From Idiomarina sp. (lineage in GTDB: Bacteria > Pseudomonadota > Gammaproteobacteria > Enterobacterales > Alteromonadaceae), in the NCBI GenBank assembly GCA_020831965.1, contig JAFIFP010000010.1:52195-116194 (forward strand): a stretch of 64,000 nucleotides of DNA, given 5' to 3'. This document shows positions 50,370 through 59,270 of this stretch, one piece after another (within the stretch, counting starts at the first letter, position 1; each line of letters opens with the position of its first letter). The position numbers and the translations under genes are program-made. The notes beneath the pieces were generated by a model. The model searched no databases, was not told the DNA's origin, and saw nothing but the letters and a program-made list of their open reading frames with translations.

Positions 50370-51647
50370 TTATTCGCCAGATGCCTGTGCTTCTTTCGTA
50401 TTTGCGTAGATAATTATCGGATCTGACTCACCGCTAATTACCGTTTCATCGACCACCACTTTGCTGACATTACTCATAGATGGCAATTCATACATTGTGG
50501 ACAGCAACACATCTTCAACGATAGACCGCAGGCCGCGAGCTCCCGTTTTCCGCTTCATCGCTTTGCGAGCAATGGCACGTAACGCATCTTCACGGAATTC
50601 TAACTCAACGTCTTCCATATCGAAAAGCGCAGCATACTGCTTGGTTAACGCATTCTTAGGCTGTTGCAGAATTTGGATTAATGCATCCTCATCCAGCTCA
50701 GTCAAACTCGCAACGACCGGCAATCGACCAATGAATTCAGGAATTAAACCGTACTTCACGAGATCACCTGGTTCAACTTCGGTCAGTACATTCTTGATTT
50801 CTTTTTCTTTGGCGGACTTCACTTCCGCCGAGAAGCCGATTCCAGTGCCGGTAGCCAAGCGCTGTTCAATCACTTTCTCAAGACCCGCAAACGCCCCACC
50901 GCAGACAAAGAGAATCTTCGAGGTATCAACCTGCACAAATTCTTGCTGTGGATGCTTACGCCCGCCCTGCGGCGGAACCGAAGCAACAGTCCCTTCGATC
51001 AGCTTCAACAAAGCCTGCTGAACACCTTCACCGGAAACATCACGGGTAATTGATGGATTATCAGACTTCCGCGAGATCTTGTCGATTTCGTCAATATAAA
51101 CAATGCCACGCTCTGCTTTCTTCGGATCATAATCACACTTTTGCAGGAGCTTTTGGATGATATTCTCGACGTCTTCCCCAACATAGCCCGCTTCGGTCAG
51201 AGTTGTCGCGTCGGCCATAGTGAAAGGCACATCAAGATAACGCGCTAAGGTTTCTGCCAATAAGGTTTTACCGCTACCCGTTGGACCAATCAGTAGAATG
51301 TTACTTTTACCTAATTCAATATTGTCGTGCACACCGGAGTTTTGCAGGCGTTTGTAGTGATTATAAACCGCTACGGCAAGTACTCGTTTGGCACGATCTT
51401 GACCGATTACATAGTCGTCAAGGTGGGACCGAATCTCTTTTGGAGTCGGAACCTTCTCACGCTGGCCTTGTGCCGCGATTTCTTTAATTTCTTCCCGCAA
51501 AATGTCATTACACAAGTCCACACACTCATCACAGATGAATACGGAAGGCCCTGCAATTAACTTTTTCACTTCGTGCTGGCTCTTACCACAGAACGTACAA
51601 TACAGTGATTTGCCGCCCTGTTGGTTGCCACCGGTTTTTTCTGTCAT
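50370..51647 (-). CDS. clpX: ATP-dependent Clp protease ATPase subunit ClpX
   Basis: AAA+ unfoldase that feeds tagged proteins to ClpP. It has 425 residues (E. coli 424). An N-terminal zinc domain has [11 protein letters not shown] and [10 protein letters not shown]. Walker A is [16 protein letters not shown] (about 118), then [10 protein letters not shown], Walker [12 protein letters not shown] and the IGF-type ClpP loop (TGIGFSAEV). It starts 74 bp after clpP and ends at a strong terminator. The tig-clpP-clpX-lon-hupB-ppiD order equals E. coli. Confidence 0.99.
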   Translation of the reverse strand: MTEKTGGNQQGGKSLYCTFCGKSQHEVKKLIAGPSVFICDECVDLCNDILREEIKEIAAQGQREKVPTPKEIRSHLDDYVIGQDRAKRVLAVAVYNHYKRLQNSGVHDNIELGKSNILLIGPTGSGKTLLAETLARYLDVPFTMADATTLTEAGYVGEDVENIIQKLLQKCDYDPKKAERGIVYIDEIDKISRKSDNPSITRDVSGEGVQQALLKLIEGTVASVPPQGGRKHPQQEFVQVDTSKILFVCGGAFAGLEKVIEQRLATGTGIGFSAEVKSAKEKEIKNVLTEVEPGDLVKYGLIPEFIGRLPVVASLTELDEDALIQILQQPKNALTKQYAALFDMEDVELEFREDALRAIARKAMKRKTGARGLRSIVEDVLLSTMYELPSMSNVSKVVVDETVISGESDPIIIYANTKEAQASGE

Positions 51648-51721
51648 TTACTTCTCCAGCACCCGACTCTTTTCTTTAATACTTAAAAATACTGCGAAAA
51701 CGATTACTTCGCACGTCAGAA

Positions 51722-52333
51722 TTAACGTTTAGTTAAGACCGAGTCGACCAAACCATACTCCACCGCACGTTCCGCGCTCATGAAATTGTCTCGGTCGGTA
51801 TCACGAGCAATTGTTTCCAAATCCTGTCCTGTGTGCTCGGCAAGAATCCGGTTCAGTTTGTCTTTGATATACAGGATTTCTTTCGCATGAATTTCAATGT
51901 CCGAGGCTTGGCCACGGAAGCCACCGAGTGGCTGATGAATCATAACGCGAGAGTTAGGCAAACAATAACGCTTCCCTTTAGTACCCCCCGCTAACAAGAA
52001 TGCTCCCATGCTCGCCGCTTGGCCCATACACATAGTCGACACATCATTGCGGATGAATTGCATGGTGTCATAGATTGCCATACCTGCTGTCACTGAGCCG
52101 CCCGGCGAATTAATATAAAGATGAATGTCTTTTTCAGGGTTTTCAGACTCAAGAAATAACATTTGGGCGACGATCAGATTGGCCATGTTCTCTTCAACCG
52201 GGCCACACAAAAAAATCACGTTCTCTTTTAACAGACGCGAATAGATATCAAACGAACGCTCACCTTTTGCAGTCTGCTCAATCACCATAGGGATCAAAGC
52301 AGCCATCGGCTCTGGCGTAGAATTCTGCATCAT
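51722..52333 (-). CDS. clpP: ATP-dependent Clp protease proteolytic subunit ClpP
   Basis: Serine protease that forms a double ring of fourteen subunits. It has 203 residues with a short propeptide. The catalytic Ser is in [12 protein letters not shown], the His in [13 protein letters not shown] and the Asp in [10 protein letters not shown]. The start is supported by GAGGAG seven bases ahead. The gap to tig contains a strong hairpin terminator that ends just before this site, so clpP may be partly uncoupled from tig. Confidence 0.99.
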   Translation of the reverse strand: MMQNSTPEPMAALIPMVIEQTAKGERSFDIYSRLLKENVIFLCGPVEENMANLIVAQMLFLESENPEKDIHLYINSPGGSVTAGMAIYDTMQFIRNDVSTMCMGQAASMGAFLLAGGTKGKRYCLPNSRVMIHQPLGGFRGQASDIEIHAKEILYIKDKLNRILAEHTGQDLETIARDTDRDNFMSAERAVEYGLVDSVLTKR

Positions 52334-52346
52334 GAACTAACTCCTC

Positions 52347-52382
52347 AAAAAAAATGGCTCGGATGCGGACACCCGAGCCATT
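52347..52382 (-). terminator. terminator or attenuator between tig and clpP
   Basis: AATGGCTCGG and CCGAGCCATT form a ten-pair stem around a ten-base loop, followed by eight T on the minus strand. The T-run adjoins the clpP ribosome binding site. Confidence 0.9.
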
Positions 52383-52412
52383 AAACCAATTCCTGACAAT
52401 TTCAGCAAACGC

Positions 52413-53717
52413 TTATTGCGCTGGCGGGTTCATCACGTCATCAAAGCTGACTGACTTTTCGCTCACTTTGGCTTTTTCCAGAATCAGTTCGATCGCCTGT
52501 TCTTCCAATGCGACGTTCCGGACCTGTTGCATCAATTCTTCGTTTTGATGGTAATAGGCAACCACTTGCTGTGGGTCTTCATAAGCAGAAGCATTGTTCT
52601 CGATCAGCGCTTCAACTCGTGCGTCATCCACTTTCAGCTCATTACCACGGATCACTTCACCCAGTAACAGACCAACGCGCACGCGCTCATTGGCTTGCTC
52701 TTCAAACAGCTCAGCTGGAAGCTCAGGCATGTTCTTCGCGTTACCGCCAAAGCGTTGCATCGCTTGCTGACGTAGCACCTGAATTTCCTGCTCTTTCAAT
52801 GCGGCTGGAACTGGCACATCGTCGTTAGCCGCGAGCAGGCCTTTAATCACCTGCTGCTTCACTTTATTTTTGATGGCAGTGGTAAGCTCGCGCTCCATGT
52901 TTTTACGGACTTCGTTCTTCAGTCCTTCAACGCCTGCTTCTGCGATACCAAACTGATTCGCAAACTCATCATTCAACTCAGGTAACTCCGGCGCTTCAAC
53001 TTTCTGCACGGAAATATCGAACTCAGCCGCTTTACCTTTCAGGTTTTCTGCATGGTAGTCTTCTGGGAAAGTCACTTCGATGGTTTTTTCAGCGCCAGGC
53101 TTTAAACCTTTTACACCATCTTCGAAGCCTGGAATCATTCGGCCTTGGCCCATTTCAAGCGCAAAACCTTCAGCTTTACCACCTTCGAACTCTTCACCAT
53201 CAACCCGACCAACAAAATCCATGGTCACGCGGTCGCCATCTTTCGCACCGCGCTTCACTTCTTTCCAACCAGCGTTTTGCTTACGCAGCGTTTCGAGCAT
53301 TTTCTCGAGGTCTGCATCAGTGACTTCGGCAACTGGCTTTTCAACTGCTACTTTGTCGAGGTCTTTTAGCTCAATCTCTGGATACACTTCAGTGATTGCA
53401 ACAAACTCAACGTCCTTACCTGGGGCGTCAGTCTTCGCTTCAAAACGCGGAGCACCCGCTGGATTGATTTTTTCTTGAACTAAGGCTTCTACGTAATGGC
53501 GCTGCATTTGCTCCATCACCACGTCTTGACGAATCGCAGGACCAAAGCGCTTTTCAACCATGCTCACAGGCACTTTGCCAGGACGGAAGCCGTCCATGCG
53601 AACCGTACGCGCACGCTGTTTAATTTGATTGCGTACTTCATTATCAATTTTGTCTGCAGGGATAGTAATCGTAATACGACGCTCTAACCCTTGAGTTGTT
53701 TCAACAGAAACCTGCAT
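52413..53717 (-). CDS. tig: trigger factor
   Basis: Ribosome-bound chaperone with peptidyl-prolyl isomerase activity. It has 434 residues (E. coli 432). The ribosome-binding tail is in the N-terminal domain ([21 protein letters not shown]). The FKBP-like domain (about 150-245) shows [18 protein letters not shown] and [15 protein letters not shown]. The C-terminal arms are helical. A promoter with a perfect TATAAT lies about 145 bp upstream. Confidence 0.98.
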   Translation of the reverse strand: MQVSVETTQGLERRITITIPADKIDNEVRNQIKQRARTVRMDGFRPGKVPVSMVEKRFGPAIRQDVVMEQMQRHYVEALVQEKINPAGAPRFEAKTDAPGKDVEFVAITEVYPEIELKDLDKVAVEKPVAEVTDADLEKMLETLRKQNAGWKEVKRGAKDGDRVTMDFVGRVDGEEFEGGKAEGFALEMGQGRMIPGFEDGVKGLKPGAEKTIEVTFPEDYHAENLKGKAAEFDISVQKVEAPELPELNDEFANQFGIAEAGVEGLKNEVRKNMERELTTAIKNKVKQQVIKGLLAANDDVPVPAALKEQEIQVLRQQAMQRFGGNAKNMPELPAELFEEQANERVRVGLLLGEVIRGNELKVDDARVEALIENNASAYEDPQQVVAYYHQNEELMQQVRNVALEEQAIELILEKAKVSEKSVSFDDVMNPPAQ

Positions 53718-53860
53718 TGCGTTGTTACCTCAGTATCACTAGAAGGTATAAGACCAATAAACACGGCGCTCGTACTCATTACCAGAAAATTCCTGCATGG
53801 GTACTCGCCTGCAGCACGTTTACCTTTACCGCACTGCCGCTTCGGAAAAAATGACGCGAC

Positions 53861-53889
53861 ATTATAACGAGGGTTTTCGATTCAGTCGA
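53861..53889 (-). promoter_or_regulatory. tig promoter
   Basis: On the minus strand a perfect TATAAT (53861-53866) has TCGACT (53884-53889) 17 bp upstream, four of six matches to TTGACA. The leader to tig would be about 135 bases. The rest of the 315-bp tig to GGDEF gene gap holds the inverted repeat at 53895-53943 and an A+T-rich run before the GGDEF gene. Confidence 0.6.
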
Positions 53890-53894
53890 GCCGA

Positions 53895-53943
53895 GCCGTT
53901 AAGTTTTAACGCCTCGGATTCACTAAGCACTCAACTTAACGGC
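53895..53943. repeat. 11-bp perfect inverted repeat in divergent region
   Basis: GCCGTTAAGTT (53895-53905) and AACTTAACGGC (53933-53943) are exact complements, 27 bp apart. The left arm also overlaps a smaller palindrome, GTTAA-GTT-TTAAC. The pair lies just upstream of the tig promoter and about 90 bp before the GGDEF gene, so it may be an operator for either. Confidence 0.55.
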
Positions 53944-54032
53944 AAATATTAAGCGTTGACAACTAATCTTAGTGCTTGCACTCTTAAACTCGCAGCAACA
54001 AATTTTACATAACAATAAAACATAGGCCTCTT

Positions 54033-55601
54033 ATGTCACCTTCTGAAAAGGATGTGCGGTCACTAAATTCTGAGGTCGTATTCGCACTGATTAATGCGAT
54101 GGATACCGGCGTTATTGCAGCGCAGTACGACTCTGATGGCCAATTAATTGGTCAGTACTTCGCGAATACGGCGGCACAGCATCTTCTTTCATTGAGCTCC
54201 GAAACACCGTCGCGCGACGAGCTTGAAGCTGTTTCCTTTGCGATTGACGCCGAATTGATTGGCACCACACAGCCGCTTAAGCCCGTACATTCACCCATTC
54301 AAGAGGCTTTGTCTGCCCGACCCGCAGAGCGGCGCGATCTGACGGTAAAGGGGCGCGCGCTCAGTATGAAAAGTAAGCGCGTGCCACTGCCCTCCGGCGA
54401 GTTGCGCTTCCTCATGCTACTTGAACGAGACCATCGTCTGTTTACTCAGTCAGCTGATAGCTCCGACTTGCTTAGTAGCGAGATTTCTCTAAAAGATTTA
54501 ATTGGCTTCGACAAACTCATGTCGCAGCTTTCTACCGACTTAATTAACGCCCAAGGCGGGGATTGCGAGCCGCATATTCAAAGAGCACTCGAGGCATTAG
54601 GCGAGTTTTGCCATGCCGATCGTACATATATCTTCGAATTTGATGAAGGCATTACTAAACAAACAAACACCTTCGAGTGGGTGCGCGAAGGTATTACTAG
54701 CCATATCGACGAACTACAAAATATACCGAGAAACGCTCTCCCCTGGTTCTTCAAAGTCATAGAAACAGAAGGGCTTTTTGTTGTCCACGATGTCGATACC
54801 ATCCCGGAAGAGGGCAACAACGAACAAGCTGAGTTTAATAGTGAAGACATTCGCTCAGTCATCTGTGTCGGCATGTATGCGCAGAATCGACTCATTGGCT
54901 TTGTCGGCTGTGACATGGTTGCGCGCAAGCGCCACTGGACTGAAGCAGATATTCGACGGTTAAAATTAGTCGGCGAAATGATTGCCAACGCCTTGCAAAG
55001 TGAACGCTATCTGCGCTCACTCAGAGCTGCTCATGAAGAACTTTTAACAGCGAATGAAAGTCTTCAAGAGCTTGCACACCGAGATGGTCTGACGGGCATT
55101 GCGAATCGCCGTCACTTCGACGAGCAACTTTCCCATGAGGTGCATCGCTGTTTACGGCACGGCGCGCCTTTAACTGTAGTACTGGTGGATATCGATTTCT
55201 TTAAGCCATTTAACGATCATTATGGTCACATTGCTGGAGACCATGCCTTACGAGCTGTCGCTCGTGTTCTCAGCGAGCATTTTCGAAGAAGTGGCGAGCT
55301 AGTGAGTCGATTTGGCGGTGAAGAATTCGCTATATTATTGCCTGAAGTGGAGGCTCAAGAAGCCTCGGAGCGCCTACAAGACGTCCTCTTCGGGATAGAA
55401 CAAATGAATATCCCACACGCAACCTCCGAATGTTCCGATGTCTTGACTGTGAGCGCTGGCATTAGTGCGTTGTCCATCTCTCCGCGTGTGGAACCTGAGG
55501 AGCTCTTAACGGTCGCAGATAAGGCGCTATACAGCGCCAAGGCGCAAGGGCGTAATCGTGTAGTCGTTGCAGATCACAATGGGACCAAAGACGCGCTATG
55601 A
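54033..55601 (+). CDS. GAF-GGDEF diguanylate cyclase
   Basis: 522 residues with no membrane helix, so it should be cytosolic. The N-terminal part (about 15-130) looks PAS-like, a GAF-type domain follows (about 165-325; HADRTYIFEFDEG, VICVGMYAQNRLIGFVGCD), then a short coiled coil and a GGDEF domain. The active motif RFGGEEF (428-432), DGLTGIANRRHF and DIDFFKPFNDHYGH are intact, so it should make cyclic-di-GMP. At the inhibitory-site position it has RSGE (419-422) in place of RxxD. It is on the same strand as the lipoprotein-amidoligase pair, 136 bp upstream. Confidence 0.92.
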   Translation: MSPSEKDVRSLNSEVVFALINAMDTGVIAAQYDSDGQLIGQYFANTAAQHLLSLSSETPSRDELEAVSFAIDAELIGTTQPLKPVHSPIQEALSARPAERRDLTVKGRALSMKSKRVPLPSGELRFLMLLERDHRLFTQSADSSDLLSSEISLKDLIGFDKLMSQLSTDLINAQGGDCEPHIQRALEALGEFCHADRTYIFEFDEGITKQTNTFEWVREGITSHIDELQNIPRNALPWFFKVIETEGLFVVHDVDTIPEEGNNEQAEFNSEDIRSVICVGMYAQNRLIGFVGCDMVARKRHWTEADIRRLKLVGEMIANALQSERYLRSLRAAHEELLTANESLQELAHRDGLTGIANRRHFDEQLSHEVHRCLRHGAPLTVVLVDIDFFKPFNDHYGHIAGDHALRAVARVLSEHFRRSGELVSRFGGEEFAILLPEVEAQEASERLQDVLFGIEQMNIPHATSECSDVLTVSAGISALSISPRVEPEELLTVADKALYSAKAQGRNRVVVADHNGTKDAL

Positions 55602-55614
55602 TTAAAGGGAGTCA

Positions 55615-55722
55615 ATTTCCGGGGCACAATTTCCAGGTAACAGTTTCCCGGTAACAATTCCCAAGTAACAGTGTTCCCTAATAGTTTTCTCTAACGATTT
55701 TCTAAAACAGTTTCCTATAACA
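55615..55722. repeat. degenerate 13-14 bp tandem repeat (8 units)
   Basis: Eight contiguous units fill most of the gap between the GGDEF gene and the lipoprotein gene. Examples are ATTTCCAGGTAACA, GTTTCCCGGTAACA, ATTCCCAAGTAACA, ATTTTCTAAAACA and GTTTCCTATAACA. The consensus is RTTTCC-rich then TAACA. The first four units are 14 bp and the last four 13 bp. It could be a binding array or a decayed minisatellite. Confidence 0.7.
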
Positions 55723-55737
55723 GAGAGTTTCGAAGTT

Positions 55738-56472
55738 ATGTGGCCTAAAGCATTGTCGACTTTTCTATCATTGAGTGCCTTAGCTCTCGTAGTCAGCGGC
55801 TGCGCACAAGCTCCTGATGCAATTGAGGGAGGACGTGTTAGCGTAGATGAAGATGCGATCGTTCTGGATGGCCCAGCGACTGCAGCCACTGTTCGTGAAC
55901 TACTAGCCACTGCTGAAGCCAACCCCAATATTAGGACATTTCGTGTCCGTTCTGACGCGGGTGACCCGATGGCGGCTATGCAATGGGGTTACCACTTATA
56001 TCGCAACGAGTTCAATCTCGAAGTATGGGATTACTGTCTCGACAGCTGCTCGAACTATTTTTTTACCGCGGCACATCGACGGGTCTTGCAGGATAATGCA
56101 ATTGTAGCTTGGTCCGGTGGTGCCATGGATGAGAGCTGGGTTCAACAACTGAGATTTTATATTTTCCCAGGTATCCGCAACGTGGCGACCCAATATTTAG
56201 ACGCTTTTCTTCGTCGCGAAACGCGATTCTTCGATCGAATCAATGTCGACCAACGCATCGTCAGCTATGGGTTCGATGACCATGTGGGCTGCATGACAGA
56301 TTCGACCCGAGGGTTTTACTACGGTGTTGCGGATTTACTTGCGCTTGGCATTGGCCGTACGTCTCGGGAAGGTGTTAGTTGGGATCGAACCTTTCGACAT
56401 ATGAGCGACGAGTGGTGTGAAGTTGAACTTGACCCACTGCAAATTCTACGCGGCAAACAGGGCAACTCATGA
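55738..56472 (+). CDS. lipoprotein with ClpP/crotonase-like core, unknown function
   Basis: 244 residues with a lipoprotein signal (SALALVVSGC, Cys22), so it sits in the envelope. The middle resembles periplasmic ClpP/crotonase-fold proteins: strand-like FRVRSDAGDPMAAMQWGYHL, then DYCLDSCSNYFFTAAHRRVL (99-118), which has the position and look of a nucleophile elbow, then AIVAWSGGAM. The Ser/Cys residues 103-105 are candidates for a nucleophile, but no Ser-His-Asp triad can be proved. Its stop overlaps the amidoligase start by four bases (ATGA), so the two products are made together. I do not recognise a named gene. Confidence 0.8.
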   Translation: MWPKALSTFLSLSALALVVSGCAQAPDAIEGGRVSVDEDAIVLDGPATAATVRELLATAEANPNIRTFRVRSDAGDPMAAMQWGYHLYRNEFNLEVWDYCLDSCSNYFFTAAHRRVLQDNAIVAWSGGAMDESWVQQLRFYIFPGIRNVATQYLDAFLRRETRFFDRINVDQRIVSYGFDDHVGCMTDSTRGFYYGVADLLALGIGRTSREGVSWDRTFRHMSDEWCEVELDPLQILRGKQGNS

Positions 56473-57467
56473 CACAACTCGGAGCCTCTCCCTGGCAGAC
56501 GAATCATGATGGCGATGAACGCCGGGTTGGAATCGAGATCGAACTGAATGGCATCGCATTTCCTCACCTTGTCGACACCGTTGCGAAGCATCTTAAGCTT
56601 GAGCGCGTTGATGAAAGCCGTTATCGCAGTAAACTCAATGGTGCAGAAGAAGGCGACTGGGTTATTGAGCTCGACTTTGACCTGCTGCAAAAAATGGCAA
56701 GCGACAAACGAAACAAAAGCGCGTTATCGGACAACATTGAACAATTGCTTGGACACATTAGTGCACCTCTGGTGCCCTTAGAGATCGTAAGTCCTCCACT
56801 GCCGCTATCAAAGCTTCAAGATGTCGAAAACTTAATTCAAACACTACGCGAGGAAGGGGCTCAAGGCACCTCTGGAAGCATGTGGTACGCTTTCGGTTTA
56901 CAGCTCAACCCCGAAATTCATTCACAGGAGCCGGAGCATTTACTCGCGCAATTAAAAGCATTCCTGCTGCTTTATGACTGGCTGGCTGAAGAGTCAGCAG
57001 TGAACCTAACCCGTAAGTTGACCTTTTTCGTTGACCCTTTTCCTGAGCGTTACCTGAAGCAAGTGCTGCGCTCAAACTATTGGCCAACGTCTAATAGATC
57101 ATGGGCAGAAGATTATTTACAGGACAACCCAACTCGCAATCGCGCCCTGGATTTATTACCTCTATTGGCGTGGCTTGATGAGGAGCAAGTTGCACAACAC
57201 ACGCAAGACCCATTGATTAAGAAGCGCCCCGCTCTGCACTATCGGCTACCGAATTGCGAGATTCACATTCCCGATTGGGGCTTAGCCAATCCTTGGAATC
57301 GCTGGCTACAAGTAGAATACTTGGCAGCAGATCGGCAGCGTTTAGATGCCTGTTGTGACGCATGGCAAGAGTTTCATAATCGCCCCTTCTGGAGTCATTG
57401 GGGGTTGCGTAAAAGCTGGGCAGACCGAGTTCGCCGGCAATGGTTAGTGCCCATCAAAAAAGATTGA
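56469..57467 (+). CDS. amidoligase-family enzyme (PF12224-like)
   Basis: 332 residues. The opening RRVGIEIELNG (18-28), then GDWVIELDFDL (62-72), LEIVSPPLPLSKLQDVENL (104-122) and WYAFGLQLNPEIH follow the motif order of the putative amidoligase family, a glutamine-synthetase-like fold expected to form amide bonds with ATP. No signal or membrane segment is seen, so it is cytosolic. Family members often lie beside a glutamine amidotransferase; none is present here. It is instead coupled by ATGA overlap to an envelope lipoprotein. The substrate is unknown. Confidence 0.82.
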   Translation: MTQLGASPWQTNHDGDERRVGIEIELNGIAFPHLVDTVAKHLKLERVDESRYRSKLNGAEEGDWVIELDFDLLQKMASDKRNKSALSDNIEQLLGHISAPLVPLEIVSPPLPLSKLQDVENLIQTLREEGAQGTSGSMWYAFGLQLNPEIHSQEPEHLLAQLKAFLLLYDWLAEESAVNLTRKLTFFVDPFPERYLKQVLRSNYWPTSNRSWAEDYLQDNPTRNRALDLLPLLAWLDEEQVAQHTQDPLIKKRPALHYRLPNCEIHIPDWGLANPWNRWLQVEYLAADRQRLDACCDAWQEFHNRPFWSHWGLRKSWADRVRRQWLVPIKKD

Positions 57468-57495
57468 TTCGAATAAAACCAGACAAATTATGCCG

Positions 57496-58098
57496 TTACT
57501 GCTGAACGATGGCGTCGACACTTTCCGAGAATGCAACCAAAGGCTCGAAGTCGGCTACTGGCACATCGACTTTGAGTAAAACCTCTTCGCCATAGTCTGC
57601 GCCAGTGACATGTCCTTGATGTTGCTCTAGCCAATGGCGAATCAGCTGTTCGTGAGCGAAGCCACAGCGCACTTTACAGGAAGTCGTTGGTACATGCTGA
57701 GTTAGCTTCAGTGCTCGCACAGACAGCTCCGCAGCTGATGAATAAGCCCGTACTAAACCTCCCGCGCCTAGTTTTACACCACCGAAGTAACGACTCACGA
57801 TAATCATGACATCGCCGATCGCCTTGTGTTGCAGCACCTTAAGGATAGGCCGGCCAGCTGTACCACTAGGCTCTCCATCATCATTCATCGCTGCGCTGCG
57901 TGGTGACACTGGATTACCGAGTACATAGGCCCAACAATGATGCCGGGCGTCAGGATATTTGGCTCGCACTAACTCCAACTGTGCCATTGCTGACTCTCTG
58001 TCCACCACGCTTGTCGCATAAGCGATAAAGCGTGACTTCTTCACTTCCGAGATGACTTCGACAGCGTTTGCGGGAGTCGGGTAGAGCGCTTTCATCAC
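57496..58098 (-). CDS. IMPACT/YigZ family protein
   Basis: 200 residues of the UPF0029/IMPACT family. The signature is clear: EVKKSRFIAYATSV, ARHHCWAYVLG, NDDGEPSGTAGRPIL and VSRYFGGVKLGAGGLVRAY. The C-terminal ferredoxin-like domain follows (about 140-200). E. coli YigZ is its likely counterpart, though its cellular role is not settled. The start overlaps the stop of the upstream PLP enzyme by four bases. Confidence 0.93.
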   Translation of the reverse strand: MMKALYPTPANAVEVISEVKKSRFIAYATSVVDRESAMAQLELVRAKYPDARHHCWAYVLGNPVSPRSAAMNDDGEPSGTAGRPILKVLQHKAIGDVMIIVSRYFGGVKLGAGGLVRAYSSAAELSVRALKLTQHVPTTSCKVRCGFAHEQLIRHWLEQHQGHVTGADYGEEVLLKVDVPVADFEPLVAFSESVDAIVQQ

Positions 58099-59261
58099 TG
58101 GCTTTGTTTGGCCTGATCAATCGCCGCGTAAAGGTCTTCCAATAAGTCATGGGTCGACTCAATGCCCACCGATAGCCTTAAAAGATCATCGGGTACCGGT
58201 GTATCGGGGCCTTCAATCGAAGCCCGATGTTCAATCAGGCTTTCAACGGCTCCCAATGAGGTGGCGCGTTTCCACAGCTTGGTATGCGCCGCAACGGCAA
58301 TGGCAAATCCTGCACCACGCCGAAACCGCAAAGATAACATGCCACCAAAGCCGCCTTTCATCTGCTCAGACGCCAACGCATGATCCGGCGCACTTGAGAG
58401 TCCTGGGTAAAGTACCTGACTCACTTCGGTATGATCTTTCAGCGCTTCTGCGAGTTGCAAGGCGGACGCTGAACTGTATCGCACACGCAATGCGAGAGTA
58501 CGCATTCCGCGTAACAGTTGTGAAGCATCAAAGGGCGACAAAACTGCTCCCGATTGTTTGCGAACATTGCGAACACGCGCCCAAAATTCATCTTTCTTGC
58601 GAGTGACTAGCGCCCCCGCCATGACATCCGAATGACCATTCAAATATTTTGTAGCGGAGTGCATCACAATATCCGCACCCAATGTGAGTGGCTGGCAAAG
58701 AATCGGAGTGGCCACCGTCGAGTCTACCGCCACAATCACATTGAACGGCTTTGCTAACGCTGCGATGCCAGCAATATCAGTCACGCCCCATAGAGGATTC
58801 GCTGGCGACTCTATCCAGATTAACTTCGTCTGCCCCGGTCGTAACTGGCGTTCAACGTCCTGCAAGCTCGACATATCAACTAGCTCAACCTCTAAGCCCC
58901 ACTCCGTGGCGAACTGCAAGAGCCACTGCCGCAACGCCCAATACATTACTTTCGGCGCCAGCACATGGTCACCAGGACGCAGCGCTTGAAAGACCGCCAC
59001 TGCGGCCGCCATTCCGGAAGCAAAAAGCAACGCCTCTTCGCCTTCCTCAAGATCAGCTAAAAGAGCTTCCGCTGGCAAATACGTAGGATTATCCGCGCGA
59101 CCATAGACTCGACCGCTGCGGTATTGGTTGTCCGCATCGCGATAATAAGTTGTCGCCGGATGAATTGCTGGCACCACTCCCCCCGTCGCATCATCAACAG
59201 CGCCGAGTGCCTGTGCAGCTTTAGTATCAGAGGAGTATTTAGAACGCTTAGCCGTAGTCAT
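58095..59261 (-). CDS. PLP-dependent trans-sulfuration-type enzyme
   Basis: 388 residues of the Cys/Met metabolism PLP family (cystathionine gamma-synthase/beta-lyase type). The PLP Lys is in MHSATKYLNGHSDVMAGAL. Phosphate-binding and ring-stacking regions are FASGMAAAVAVF, YGRADNPTYLPAE and WIESPANPLWGVTDI. The specific reaction (gamma-synthase, gamma-lyase or beta-lyase) cannot be told from the sequence. It is coupled to yigZ and preceded by the DUF1704 gene nine bases upstream. Confidence 0.9.
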   Translation of the reverse strand: MTTAKRSKYSSDTKAAQALGAVDDATGGVVPAIHPATTYYRDADNQYRSGRVYGRADNPTYLPAEALLADLEEGEEALLFASGMAAAVAVFQALRPGDHVLAPKVMYWALRQWLLQFATEWGLEVELVDMSSLQDVERQLRPGQTKLIWIESPANPLWGVTDIAGIAALAKPFNVIVAVDSTVATPILCQPLTLGADIVMHSATKYLNGHSDVMAGALVTRKKDEFWARVRNVRKQSGAVLSPFDASQLLRGMRTLALRVRYSSASALQLAEALKDHTEVSQVLYPGLSSAPDHALASEQMKGGFGGMLSLRFRRGAGFAIAVAAHTKLWKRATSLGAVESLIEHRASIEGPDTPVPDDLLRLSVGIESTHDLLEDLYAAIDQAKQSQ

Positions 59262-59270
59262 TTAACTGCC

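Noticed and set aside
50461..51021. 186-codon plus-strand frame opposite clpX
   Set aside because: Antisense shadow of clpX, Ser/Arg-rich, with no start signals.
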